A DNA stretch of 64,000 bases from Eutreptiella sp. 'Long Island Sound 2002' (GCA_964036045.1 OZ038378.1:37325228-37389227), one strand, 5' to 3'; shown: positions 42,030 to 53,605, counted from the first letter of the stretch. The notes: generated by a model not told the origin, from the sequence alone. Translations and numbers: made by a program.

Positions 42030-44265
42030 ATGGCAGACTCGGATGGCTCCCCCCAGCGGGACGACCGCCACCACCGCCGGTCCCGCTCCCGCTCCCCCGC
42101 CTCCCCGGAGTGGACGGGGGAGACCCTCGCGTAGCGCGAGGAGCGGAAGCTGGCGGAGGCGGCGGTGCTGGTCGGGCCGCCGCCGCTGGCGCGGGAGCCT
42201 GAGCCAGCGGAGGTGACCGCCCCCGCCGCCCAAGCAGCAAGCCCCGCCGCCCCGCCCCGGGAGGGGGCCCCAGACGCGCAGGAAGCGGAGACCGCAGCCC
42301 CAGCGAGCCACGCCGCGGCCCCGACCGCGGCCCCCGGCACGCCGCCGACACAGGGGGTTAGCCCCGGAGCAGGAACCGGGCGCATCGCCGAGGGCTGCCG
42401 AAGCCGCAGAGGAGAGCGAGAAGGGCGCGTGAGGGGTTGCGACCGCGGCCCCGGCGGGCCGCGCCACCGCCTCGGCCGACTACGCCGCGACCCTCAGCAC
42501 GCCGCGAAAGCGGGGGACGGACCCCGCAGGGGCCACAGGCGCCTCGCCGGCGGCCGCCACAGCAGCGAAGGAGAGCGAGGAGGGCGCGCGAGGGGTTGCG
42601 GCCGCCACCTCGGCGGGCCGCGCCACCGCCTCGGCCGGCCACGCCGCGACCCCCAGCACGCCGCGAAAGCGGGGGACGGACCCCGCACGGGCCACGGGCG
42701 CCTCGCCGGCGGCCGCCACAGCACCGGAGGAGAACGAGGAGGGCGCGCGAGGAGTTCCGACCGCGGCCCCCGCGGGCCGCGCCACCGCCTCGGCCGGCCA
42801 CGCCACGACCCCAAGCACGCCGCGCAAGCGAGGGAAGAACCCCGCACGGGCCACGGGCGCCTCGCCGGCGGCCGCCGCAGCAGCAGCAGTGGGCAGGGAG
42901 AGCGCGAAGTACCACGCCCACGCCAACCCCACCCACACCCACACCAGCCCCCCTGAGCAGTTTTCCCCCAAGCCCTTCCCCCCGGGGCGGGAGCGGCACG
43001 TCCGCCCCCCGGCGCCCGAGCGCTCGCCGCCGGGCGTCACGCTGCGGCAGCTGCAAAGACAGCAGGATGCCCGGCGCGTGGTTCAGGAAGGAGGGGAGGG
43101 CGCGCAGGCAGAGCGGCGTGCCAGCCACGGGAGCGCGGAGCGGGGGGCAGGAGGCGACAGGGGAAGTGCCCAGGAGCGCGCGCAAGGAGCAGGCCAGGGC
43201 ACGCGCGGCAGGGAGCAAGGGCGCAGCAGCGGGGGGGAGCAGAGCGCAGGCAGCGAACGGCGCGACTCAGGGCAGGGGGCCGGGAAGGGACCAGGGCACG
43301 GGAAGGGCGCGCAGGGGCACGGGCAGGGAGCCCAGGTGCAGGGGGCAGGGCGAGGGGCGGTGGGTGAGCGGGCGGGCCAGGGCGTGGGGGACGGAAGGCG
43401 GGACCCGCGGCACGGGCAGGGGGCTGGAAAGGGGCCCAAGGGCAAGGGCAAGGGCGCCACAGGCTCCAAGGGACAGGCGGGACGGGGCATGGGAGCCCAG
43501 GGGGGAGGGCGGGACGAAGGGAAGGGGGCCGGAGGGCCGGGCGCCCCCGCAGCCGGACGTGCAGCCGGTGAGGTGCATCCCCCTCGGCATCCAACAGATG
43601 CTGGCGCACCACACCCACCACCACCACCACCACCACCACCACCACCTCTACAACATCGACCCTGACCCCGCGAGCTCGTCCCCCCCCAACCCCCACGACC
43701 CCGGCACCAGCCAGCCCCCCCCGCGCCGAAGGCGGAGCCGGCGCGAATGGCCTCGGCGGAGGGGGGGCGGGGCGCGGCATCGGCGCCGCAGGCACAGGGG
43801 CAGCGAGGGGAGCCGGCGCGGGGGGCAGAGGGGGGCCGGCCATGGGACCGGGACTGGGGCGCGGTCCCGGACCCTCTGTGGGAAGAGGCCCTCCCCCTGG
43901 TAGGGGAGCTGTACGGGTGGTTGTGCTGGGCCAACCAGGGGACCACCAGGGGGTTGAGGAACCCGCCCTTCGATGCCGTGCTCCTCCGGAGAGACGGAGG
44001 AAACCGAGAGGTACCCCCGGGGGGGTGGGCAGCCCCAGAGGACCATGAGAGGGTCCTCAGGTCAGTGGTCCGGGCGGCGTGGCCCGACAGGGAGCCGACG
44101 TGGCCGGCCTTCCTGGAAGGGAGAGCGGTGCTCCGCATCACGGATGCGGACGCCAACAACTGGCTTCCCCGGGCTTTGCGCAGCCCCCTCGCCCACTGGC
44201 GCTCCTGCCGGCGCAACCTGCCGCCGCCACAGCCCCAGCCCCCACACAAGCGGCGGCGCAGGTGA
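42030..44265 (+). pseudogene. LINE-2 last ORF: SR-rich start, tandem repeats, KRRRR end
   Basis: The start MADSDGSPQRDDRHHRRSRS is basic and SR-rich; a TAG interrupts it at about 42132. Three ~158-bp tandem units (42441-42900) encode repeated STPRKRG-containing peptides in one frame. A Gly/Gln-rich part and a run of ten His codons (about 43620-43650) follow. The C-terminus is a folded-looking domain (PDPLWEEALPLVGELYGWL ... GGWAAPEDHERVL) ending in PPHKRRRR. The frame changes several times, so the exact protein is uncertain. The C-terminal domain reappears on the minus strand at 61.0-61.5 kb. Confidence 0.55.
42441..42900 (+). repeat. Three ~158-bp tandem repeats
   Basis: Units begin near 42441, 42601 and 42758 with a variant of gaccgcggccccggcgggcc. 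They lie within the last ORF of LINE-2. Confidence 0.75.
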
Positions 44266-46552
44266 TGGCCCAGACGGCGGATGCGAGAGGGTGGGGGGGG
44301 GGAGCTGGGCCCCCCGACCCACGCCCCCCCCCCGGTACGGCACGACGCAAGAGAGCGTGCCACCTCCCGCGGGAGGGAGGGCGGAGACAACGAGCGCGGG
44401 GGGGAACCTGCTGCACCGCAGCCCGCTAACAGCTGACCGCTAACCCTCACGGCCGCCCCCGGCCGGCCAGTGCCGTGCGACGACGGCCGAGGGGATGAGG
44501 GGCCCCAGCGAGGGCGTGCACGAGGGTCCGACTCTAGATAGAGGGGGGCGGGGGAACGGCGCGACCCCCCAGCCGATGGCTGGCCCCCGGGCCCGGGACT
44601 GCCATCCCACCCCCCCCCCCGGCCGTCAGGAGGCGTCGCCAGGGGACCGGAGGGCCCCCGCCACACCCCCCAGCCCTCCCACTCAGGCCGGAGAGCGGGC
44701 GGGGGGGCGGCCCCCCCAGCCCCCCCCCCCGCACCCCCCCCAGCTGGGGAGCCACAGGCGCGGCCCTCCGCCCCCCCGGAGCCGAGGGGACCCCCCCCCC
44801 CCAGAAGGGACGGCGACGCGGTGGGGGGAGCGGCAGCTGGACCTGCTCCCGCGAGCCCACACTAGCGTGCCGGAGCAACACACACAACAGAACAGTATGG
44901 AGGCCGCGCCCCACATGACCCTCCCGTGACCACAGCCCACTCAGGGAGGGCAGAGCGGGGGTTCAGGTCTACAAGGGCCCCCGGGGGAGCGGTCCACGGG
45001 ACGCCCCTCACCCCCCCCCCAGGGGCGGCACTTCGACCCCGACCGCACGCGCACGCCGGAAGGGAGCGCGCCGACGACAAGAAGAGGCCAGGATTGGGTA
45101 CCGCAGGCCGCCGCCCAGAAGGGGGGCAGGGAGGCCGCGGCGCGACACCCCCCCCCCCGCCCCCCCACTGGCCCGCAAGCCGTGGGGGCCCCGGCCCCCA
45201 CCCCCCGAGGCAGGGGGGATGGTCCCCCCCCGCCCCAGAGAGGAGCCGGAGCGCGACCTGCCCGCCTGCCCGAGCCGCTGGCTCCCACAGGGGCCGCGAA
45301 GAACAAGCGAGCCCGCGCCAACGCGCCAGGACGCCGCACAGATCGCACACCGAGAAGCCTGGTGAGCACGAACCGGAGTGATATGGGGGGCCACGCCCCC
45401 CATGGACAGCACAACGCCAGTGACACCCGCTTTGTTGCCTGCCCAGGGAAGGCAGACGGAGGGAGTGAGGCAGAGCGACCCCCCGCCCTACAGGCCCCCT
45501 CCCAGCCGCACAACCGGGGGGTACGGCGCACGCCCCCACCCCCCAGCCCGCCCCCCGGCACACGAACGCCACGGACCCGCCCCGCGGCGCGCAGCCCCCA
45601 CAGGGCGTGCCGGCCGAGGGGACAGAGAAGGGCCCCCACACCCGCACGCCCGCGCCCACAACACGTGGATCGCGGACCCCGACAGCCCGCCCAGTGGGCG
45701 GGCAGTCGGGGGAGGGGGAGCGCCTGACCCCAGACGCCCCTCGCAACAGTAGAAGGCACCCCCCCCGGGGACGCCTTACCGCCACCCCCACAACCCCAAG
45801 CCAAGTAGGGGGGAACCGGGAATGGACCGCCCCCCCCCAAGCACGCCAGACGGAGCAAGGGACCGGGGCAGGACACGCGGAGGGGCACGGACCATGTGGA
45901 ACGGCCCTACCAGCGCCCAGTGCCGGGACCACACGAGGTGCGCACGCCACACCACCCAGGAGGGGGGGGAGCGGACGCCGCGGGAGCGCGAGCGCACACA
46001 CACGAAAGGGACACGCGGGGACTACCAGAAGGGCAACCGGATTGAGCGCGCGGAACGCACAGACCGCGTGGAATGGCGTACGGGCGAGCGAGGGTAAGGG
46101 ACACCCAGACGAGACGGCCCGCCACACACAGCGCGAAACAAGCGGGGCGGGGAGGGGGAAACGAGAGAGACACAACACCAGGTACCGGCCCGAACCTTCC
46201 GAACCGGCCGCGAGCGCCGCGCACACACAGACAGGGCACTGCACCCGACAAGGCAGTAGTGGCGCACAGCGCCACGCCCCAACCCCTAGGCTAGGCAGCC
46301 TCCGCGCCAGCCCAAGGGGGTCGCACTGGCGACAAGCCAGTAGCACGGGCCCGGCGGCGCCGGCGCCCCGGGCCACCACGCATTAGGGGGGCGACGCAGT
46401 GGGTAAGCGCCCGCAGCCACGGCTGCGAATTGATGCACTGACCGGGGAGTGGCGAAACGGGGAAGCCGGGGAAGGACGGGGCTCCGAGCTCTGTGAACCC
46501 GGAAGACTCCGCCACCAGGCAGGAGGTGCGTCTTGGAGGGCCCCCCACTAGG
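44266..46552 (+). other. LINE-2 3' region, extremely C/G-rich
   Basis: About 2.3 kb is dominated by poly-C and poly-G runs. All frames stay open for long stretches because of composition, so open frames here are not evidence of genes. Near 46386-46440 a GTGGGTAAGCG phrase followed by a 7-bp stem (CGCAGCC/GGCTGCG) has a slight tRNA-like look without a B box. Confidence 0.5.
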
Positions 46553-46588
46553 ACCTGGTCGGGAGGATATCACCTGGCCCGACCAGGT
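46553..46588 (+). promoter_or_regulatory. 3'-terminal stem-loop of LINE-2
   Basis: ACCTGGTCGGG (46553-46563) pairs perfectly with CCCGACCAGGT (46578-46588) across a 14-nt loop, about 40 nt before the repeat tail. Such a 3' hairpin is the kind of structure RT recognises in some LINEs. Confidence 0.7.
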
Positions 46589-46626
46589 GGCCCCCCGGGG
46601 CCGAAAGGCGTCTAGTACCCGCAAAA

Positions 46627-46647
46627 TCAAACCTCAAACCTCAAACC
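46627..46647 (+). repeat. (TCAAACC)3 tail of LINE-2
   Basis: Three perfect 7-bp units directly precede the right 530-bp repeat. LINE families often end in short tandem repeats instead of poly-A. Confidence 0.8.
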
Positions 46648-47176
46648 CATAACAGAAAACATAGTTCGAGTGTGCATGGTCTATAAATCGATTCTTGGAG
46701 TAGGGATGCAACATCGTCTTCGATAATCGCATATCTTATTCCAGGGCTTCATCTCCATTTCTACCTCTCAACTCCTTTGCCTGACATTGTCATTGTGAGT
46801 TCCCTTATCCATGACTTTCATGTATTTATGGACCCAAGTGCCGCCTCCGTCCTCAACACTCCCCTCAATTTGATTTGATGGACCTTGTATTTGGATTTCA
46901 TTGCCAAGGTTTGCCAAGGGGTGTGTTTGTGGGCCATTTTTGGAATTCGGAAATTGGTGATTGGAAAGCATGGAAGCATTGGTGAGCTCTAGGACCATGG
47001 GTGTCACGGGGAAGAAGGTGGAAGGATGGGGAATAGGTGGTAGAGCCTGCACAACGGCAGGGGCCGGTCCTACGGACCTTCATTATGGTAGCAGAGGCTT
47101 ACCTGCCGCCTACCGCCACCCGGGGAGCTTGGACCCTCATGAGCCCTGCCCAAGTGGACCCCGGGTAACCATCAAC
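46647..47176 (+). repeat. 530-bp direct repeat, right copy, flanking LINE-2
   Basis: It is gap-free against 33618-34147. It contains the last 436 bp of the LTR (to 47082) and a second PBS. Confidence 0.85.
47086..47097 (+). promoter_or_regulatory. Primer binding site of gypsy-2 (right copy)
   Basis: TGGTAGCAGAGG, as at 34057. The leader continues from here into gag. Confidence 0.75.
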
Positions 47177-49920
47177 GATACCATCCGGGAGTCGTTGGTT
47201 GAAGCCCGAGAAGAAGGAAGACATTCAGAAAGAAGAATGGGTACCGTCATGGAGGACGGCGTTGCCCTTTGTGAAGGAGCATGTCGAAAACGATGTCATC
47301 TCCGAGTACCCGCCGAAGAATTGGACGAGGAGGTCACGAGCTGCAGCAGTGCCTCAAAGGCCTGGCGCTACCAAAAACGTGGTTCGCCAAAACCGTCCAA
47401 GAAGGATGGGGAATCGGCAACGGAAATGACGCTGAGCCCTGTCCGCCGTATGTTCAGTGCGCCGTCGGACTCCGAGGGATTTCATACTTGTTACCTGTCG
47501 GATGGTGCCGGCATAGAGCCAGATTTCCCGGCGGGGCGATCGCATACCGCCCCAAATCCTGAACTTGCTCATGATGCAGAACGGGAGGAGTTACCGCAAA
47601 GGTCGGCAACAACAAGAGTCCCGAAGCATACTGAGTTCGGTATGATGGGACCGGAGGCAGGAAGGATTGACGGTGACGGGACGGGCGACACTGTGATGGG
47701 CGGAGGAGAGGAGCGGGGACCTCTGGGAGGTCCGCCTAGGGATAGACCGGACCGAGATAGAGATGGTCGACATGCGCACAAGGACGCCAAGGAAGTGGTG
47801 TGCGTGGATGGGGCGCGTGAAGATCACTGCCATTGCCGACATGTGGACTTCCTCATCGGAATTTATCCCCGCGTTGTCAAAGATTCCCTTATTGAAAGGA
47901 TCGACAAGTTGGACGACACCACCGGTGGAATTCTTGAGGACCAGGCCATCTTCCACAACGCTCTGAAGAGTATCCGATACCATCAAGACGACTACGAGGC
48001 CAAGCTGGAGACAATGCTGGTACAGCAGCAAGGAAGGGTCAACAAAATGTTCAAGTACTTGCAGACCGTCGAGGACAGGATGAAGGAGTTGGAGAGGCAT
48101 GCAGCAGTCCCGGCAGCAGGTCCCGATCTACCACGGGATCCTGCCCCGGAGTGTTTGGTGAGGCGGCTGACGACCTTGAGGACAGCCGCAGAAGGAGTGG
48201 TGCCCATGGGGGGTCCCATGGAGTCGGCACCATACGGTCCGCCACGGGTTGACCCCTCATTGTTGAGGCAAATCCAACTTTTCTCGGCCAGTGTCATGTT
48301 GGGGAAGAAGACGCCGGAAAAAGGATCGGGGATCGGTACACCCCAGCGTGATACCCGTGTGGGGACGGTTGACATTGACATCAGCAGCCCGCCAGCTGTT
48401 GGGACGTCGACGTTCAATGCCCGTGCAGCATATGAGCGCCAGGTAGCCGAAATGGACTCGGAAATACGTGGAGTATCAAGTGGGGAATTGTGGGTGCAAG
48501 ATCTGTGGTCGGGCATATGGACCATGGGCGGTCCGAGCATAGAAGAAACCAAATCCGGACCTCGAGAAGACATGGAGATCCCAGGAGTGTACTCCAACTC
48601 CCCAGGCAATGGGACTGGTGGAAGTATTCGACTTGGAGGCGTCTTTGCTTCGGACGTTGGAGACGCTGCACGTATCGAAGACCTCCGAGGTGTGAAAATA
48701 CCCCTTTACGACGCCAACCCCGCCAACTTTAACGATTTCATCTTAGATTGGGAAGATTTCGCCGAGTAAGTCGTGGGGGAGATGCGGTTTGGATCGGATG
48801 GCCGAGACAAGTGGGCATGTTGTACGTTCCCACAACGTTTGGCTCCGGATCCGTACGGAGGAGCAGTGATTGGACTGGTTGGAGCAGGAAGAGAGAGTGG
48901 ATACCCCCAACCAAAAGCTCAACGACTTATGGGCAATACCTCTCAACTTGGAACGTGGGGAGCTGCGGCTGAGAGAGTGGAGGAGATATCATCGGAAGTA
49001 CCGCCGACTTCTGAAGCAATTTCAGGATTGGTCGGAATCGGGCGAGGTTCGCCACCTCTTGTGGAATGTCCTTCCAGCCTATTGGAAGAAACGGGTGGAA
49101 GACGAGGAGAAGAGGCGGGCCAAGAAGTGTATGGCAGTACGCATAATGTCGCCGGACGAGCAGCACCCGGGCATTATGGAATATTTCCAACAGAACCTCG
49201 GAGCGCCGGAGGGGATGATCTCGTTTAAGAATTCCGTGTACCTGGAGGTGTGTGGCGAGACCGCGGGTGGAGGTCCCCTTCGACTAAAGAACGTCAAATG
49301 GAGACACAAAAGAAAAGCTGAAGTTGCAGATGATACCCGCGCCAATGAGCCTGGACTCAATCATCCAGTACCTGAGCATCGAATTGAAGCTCAACTCCAA
49401 AAACGAAGTGCATATTAGTACCGTCCCAATCGTGGGAACCATGATCACCGCGAAGATCGACATCATCGAGAGGTCCAAGATGATTGCGGCGGGAGTTCGG
49501 AAGATGGTCGAGGGTCATCCAGCAATGAGAGTATGACCCCACAGGACCATCAGGAGGCGTACTTCTTTGCGTTTGTGGCGCACAACATGAAGGAGCATGG
49601 GCAGGACAAGTCGGAGTGGAGGAGAGCACCACCCTGTGGAGAAATGGGGAAACCGCCGGAGAGGATCGGCAATCCGCCGCTCTCCTTCAAGGAATATAGG
49701 CGGAAACATGACGGATGCTTGATCTGTTATGGGAAGAATCCCCCACACCAACACGATCATAAGACGTGCAACATCTACGTGGAGGACAAGAAGGCTTACT
49801 TGCAAGCCCACCCCGACAACGTGCCCAAAGAGAAGCGTATAGAGGCTTGGAAGCGGGGGCAAAGTGCTGGTGGACGCTCAGGAAGACAAGGGCATGGGGG
49901 TGACTGCCGAATTTGACAAA
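47177..49920 (+). pseudogene. gag: gypsy-2 Gag, broken
   Basis: An open frame to 48769 includes a coiled coil (about 47880-48090, RIDKLDDTTGGILEDQAIF...) and the capsid-entry segment EDLRGVKIPLYDANP, which parallels gypsy-1. After a stop the capsid continues in other frames (EWRRYHRKYRRLLKQFQDW, PAYWKKRVEDEEKRR). The zinc knuckle CLICYGKNPPHQHDHKTC (about 49716) has the same odd C-X2-C-X8-H-X4-C spacing as gypsy-1. At least three frame changes are needed. Confidence 0.8.
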
Positions 49921-49928
49921 TCGAGGAA

Positions 49929-50874
49929 GTGGTCGATTTGGTAATGCGGGGCATGGAACCGCTCAATGCATTGCAGAAGGAGAGAAGTGCCCCGGGCCAT
50001 TCGCAGCAAGACGGGGCTGCGGTGAACCGAACTTACAGAAGCCCCCACGGGAGTGGGACACCGGAGGACTCTCCTCCGAAAATCAGCAGAATGCAATCGA
50101 AAAAGGCATCTACGGTGCCGAAGAAGGTGCCAAAGAAGTCAAAGTCATTGAGTTCAGCCAATGCTAATCCATGGGACGCCCTGCCAAGGGAAGTACAACC
50201 GGATATTGGCAACTGGGACAAAAAGGTCGGAGAGACCACGGAGAGTCTCGTGGACATACAGGACCAACCCAAAATCTATGAGATACGTGATCGGACGTTG
50301 GAAGTCCCTACGCACCCGTGCGTGCTAGAGTTGCATACTGTGCGAGTCGTCCGTACACCACATGGCGATGAGCGGCAATTGCACTTGAAGATGCGGGTAA
50401 TTTGTGGACGGAAAGAAGTGATCGCGGATGTCGTGGTGGATACTGGGGCCGAGGTAAGCTTGGTGCGGAATGGACTGTTTCCGGACACATGTCTGAACAG
50501 CAGTGACCGACCAGTGCGCCTCAAGGTCGCACATGGCGGGATCATGCGTGGAGAAGCCCCTGAAGCCGAACTTGGCCCCGAATTTTGGGAGCATGACCAA
50601 TTGGATTGACCGGACCAAGGAAAACGCTTGATGCTCCATGGAAATTCTACGAGGCCGATCTCTCCAATTTTGATATCATAACGGGCTATGATTTCATGGT
50701 CAGCAATTCAGCCGGAGCATTGCCACATCGTGCCACACTCAATTGTGAGGCAAACCAGAGGCTTTCATGGCTATCGACCCATTATGCCCCCGGTGGATGC
50801 CAATGGACCGGAGATGAGGAGGAGAAAATTGTTCGTGCGGTGAAAGCAGCGGGAATTAAGTCCAAAGGTGGCTA
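49929..50874 (+). pseudogene. gypsy-2 aspartic protease region
   Basis: ADVVVDTGAEVSLVRNGLF carries the retropepsin active site (about 50425-50480), preceded by RQLHLKMRVICG as in gypsy-1. A frameshift near 50600 separates it from ITGYDFMVSNSAGALP. Confidence 0.8.
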
Positions 50875-50923
50875 AGGAGAGCACCTTCAGGAGTATGTTC
50901 TATCCCGGGATGCTTATTGTCGC

Positions 50924-51760
50924 ATGATGGAAGGATTAGGTATGGACACACCGTCGACGGAGGTCTCCGCATCAAGAGAGCCTCCAAAGTTGCAAAAGTG
51001 CGCGAGGTACTGGCACAAGGGTGAGTCATCGTGGAACAAACACTGGGGCGCAGAAAGGTGGGGCCATCTGTATGTACCCAGAGCCCAAAGGGATTCGGAA
51101 CGGATCGTGAACGAAACTATCGCCGATAGAGCCAAGGGAGTCTTGGTGGTAACTGGACTGGGCTCAGGGGACGCCCGTGGCGAAGTCCTGAGATCCAAGA
51201 TCGATTCTTTCGCCTTGAGCGAATTTGTGTTTGCGCCGGATGAGGAGATATTTATGGACGCCATGGGAACATCTTTGCCGTCACCGGGACAGGCATGGTC
51301 GACCCACACGTACTATGTGGACGGTGCAAAATGCCATCCCACGGGCGATGAGGCTTTAATCCGGAGGATACAAGCCGTGCCCCTGAGGGTCATGTTCGGG
51401 GAGAGCAACGACCTCAAAGTGGAAGTCAACACCTTGTCATTTGACGAGATTGGTCGTGTTGTCCACTACATGAGGGATGGCATGCATGACCGTGTGGCAG
51501 CCAAACAGGCTAGAAACCGGGTCAAATCTCCTCAGTGGTGGGACGATCAAAATTTGATTACGGGGAAATTAACCAACAACGAGTTCGTGGCGAGGGTGAT
51601 GGACCACATGCCCGATCAAGATGAGCGTGTGGGTTCCAACTCACCCACGTTGAATTCTCCACGCTCTGGTATCGGATCAACGTGCGACACCCCATTCAAT
51701 ACAAAAGAATTCAGAAAATTATTGGCGAGCTGCAGACGCACGATGTTGAAGAGGGTATGA
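50924..51760 (+). pseudogene. gypsy-2 methyltransferase-like domain
   Basis: It parallels the gypsy-1 segment: KLQKCARYWHKGESSWNKHW, then GHLYVPRAQRDSERIV in place of the NPPW region, then AKGVLVVTGLG. Two diverged copies keep the fold pattern but not the catalytic motif, which suggests it was lost in a common ancestor or is kept for binding only. Downstream, NEFVARVMDHMPDQDERVG matches the gypsy-1 segment at about 9305. Confidence 0.45.
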
Positions 51761-53605
51761 CGGATGAGGAAATGTCGGAGGGCGATCCGGAGGAAAGCTA
51801 TACCGCCATTCGGTCAGTGGTGACCGCGCAGACAGCTGCGGCCCAAAAAGCAAGGAAAAATCCAACAGTGGATGAGCTGCGGGAAAGATTGGTGAAGGAT
51901 TACCCACGGTTGTTCAGCGGTGTGACCAACCAAAATTTACCGGATCGAGGTCAAAATGGCAGCGCACAGATAACTTTGAAGCCCAACCCCAAAGTATATC
52001 GGCATCGCGAATATCAGCTTCAAGGTGAGCGGGCGGAGGCCATGGAAAAGCTGTTGAAGGAATTCGTCGAGCGTTGATGGATAGAACCTTCGGACAGTGA
52101 GTGGGCAAGCCCAGCATTTATCGTGCCGAAGAAGGAGAAGGGCAAATTGCGGTTAGTTGTCGATTATCAAGGGTTAAATGAGCAAACTGAGCATGACTCG
52201 TACTGTCTTCCCTTAATCGACACTATCCTGCAAAAACAAACCAGAAAGCGCATCTTCACGGTGTTAGACCTCAAACATGGTTATCACCAACTGCCGCTGC
52301 ATGAGGACTTCAGGGTACGGCTTGGAACCGGTTTTTCAGGTATTGCCAATAACCGGTACCTGTTTAGCATGGTTGTTTGAAACCAATAACCGGTTTCATT
52401 TTCTGCACAGAAGCCAATAACCGGTTTTGTTATTTTGCTAAACATCCGGTATTGGCAATTAAATCATGAATAGTTACGTGGATCTGTATTGTCCAAACCA
52501 CTTGTACAACTGACAATTGGACACCCAAATTATCAATAACCAGTACCTGTTTAGATACATAAGTCCAAACCAATAACCGGTTTTCAATATGATGAAAAAA
52601 CCAATAACCGGTTTGGACTTTTGAAGCGAGCAACAATAACCGGTTTTGGATGTCAAAAAAGGTTCCAAGCCCTAGTTCAGGGCGTGTACGGCGACCAGTA
52701 CACCACTCGGCCCCATGCAATGGAAAGTCGTGCCGATGGGAGCCAAGAATGGCAACGCGGTATTCCAACGCATGATGGAGGATCTACTGGGACCTGTGCG
52801 GGATTGCGCCGACCCGTTCGTGGATGACATCATTATCGGGTCTGGCACTGAGGACATGTCGGAGGATGGATTGATCAAGGCCCACGAGAAAGACTTGGGC
52901 CGAGTGCTTGACGTCCTAGATTGCCTACAACTGGTATGCAAGCCGACAAAGGCATCCTTATTCGTGAAGGAGGTCCAGTTTGCGGAACACGTGGTTGGTC
53001 ATGGGCAACGCAGGCCGATGCCGGGCAAGTTGGCCGCCTTGAACCATTGGAAGCGACCCACCACCATCAGCGAGTTGTGTTCCTTCATGGGATTCTGCAA
53101 TTATTATTCGGGTTATGTACGAATGTATGCCGAGCTCTCGGGACGATTGCACAAGATGCTGCAGGTTGGGAAGTTCGATGGGCGCAAGAGAGCAAGAAAG
53201 AGCTGGCTTGGACAGCGGAGGCGGGGGAAGCGTTTGAGACGATCAAGACAACTCTCCTGTGAAAGTTGGGATTTTTCCTTATCAATCGGGACAAAGGATT
53301 TGTGCTCCGCACCAATGCATCGGATTATGCCGTGGGAGCAGTCCTGCAGCAGGTCGAAGAGGATGGTTCCCATGTTGCAGTGGCCTTTTGGATTAGAGCT
53401 TTGGTGGAGGGGCAATTGGACTGCAAGGAAAAAGGAGACATATGCCATTATTTGCGCCTTGCGCAAGTGGGCATATTGGTTTGCAACCCATTGTTGTGTG
53501 CACCGACCATCAAAGTTTGCAGAGTCGCCACAAGGAGCACCCCGACACCCCCTCGGGTCCGGCAGCCCCACGCGCGCGGTGGTACGAGATGCTAGCCAGG
53601 TTTGA
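51682..53605 (+). pseudogene. pol: gypsy-2 reverse transcriptase / RNase H, interrupted
   Basis: The N-terminal part ends at a TGA near 52075. RT resumes with KLRLVVDYQGLNEQTEHDSY and VLDLKHGYHQLPLHEDFR, is then cut by a ~350-bp insertion, and resumes with QWKVVPMGAKNGNAVF and PFVDDIIIGSG. A frameshift near 53200 precedes the RNase H motif RTNASDYAVGAVLQQ, where the first catalytic Asp is Asn. Confidence 0.85.
52321..52669. mobile_element. ~350-bp MITE inside gypsy-2 RT
   Basis: Terminal inverted repeats CTTGGAACC ... GGTTCCAAG bound an AT-rich insert that holds seven to eight copies of AATAACCGGT(T) and variants. Both sides carry a related ttcaggg...tacgg, a possible imperfect target duplication. 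It encodes nothing. The host RT frame is interrupted exactly here. Confidence 0.75.

Larger units (their letters stand above)
34148..46646 (+). mobile_element. Very long GC-rich LINE ('LINE-2'), 5'-truncated, decayed
   Basis: It starts inside the endonuclease domain (the N-terminal strand is missing). It continues through RT, an RNase H-like segment, a Cys/His region and two further ORFs, and ends with a hairpin and a (TCAAACC)3 tail. Total length is 12.5 kb, long for a LINE even without its 5' end. Frames are broken by several stops and at least two frameshifts. It is flanked by 530-bp direct repeats. Confidence 0.85.

Noticed and set aside
44862-46379. 505-residue minus-strand protein
   Set aside because: Frames stay open on both strands because of extreme C/G content; the peptide is low-complexity and has no domain.
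46386-46480. tRNA gene or tRNA-derived SINE head
   Set aside because: An A-box-like GTGGGTAAGCG and one hairpin are present, but no B box and no cloverleaf can be drawn.
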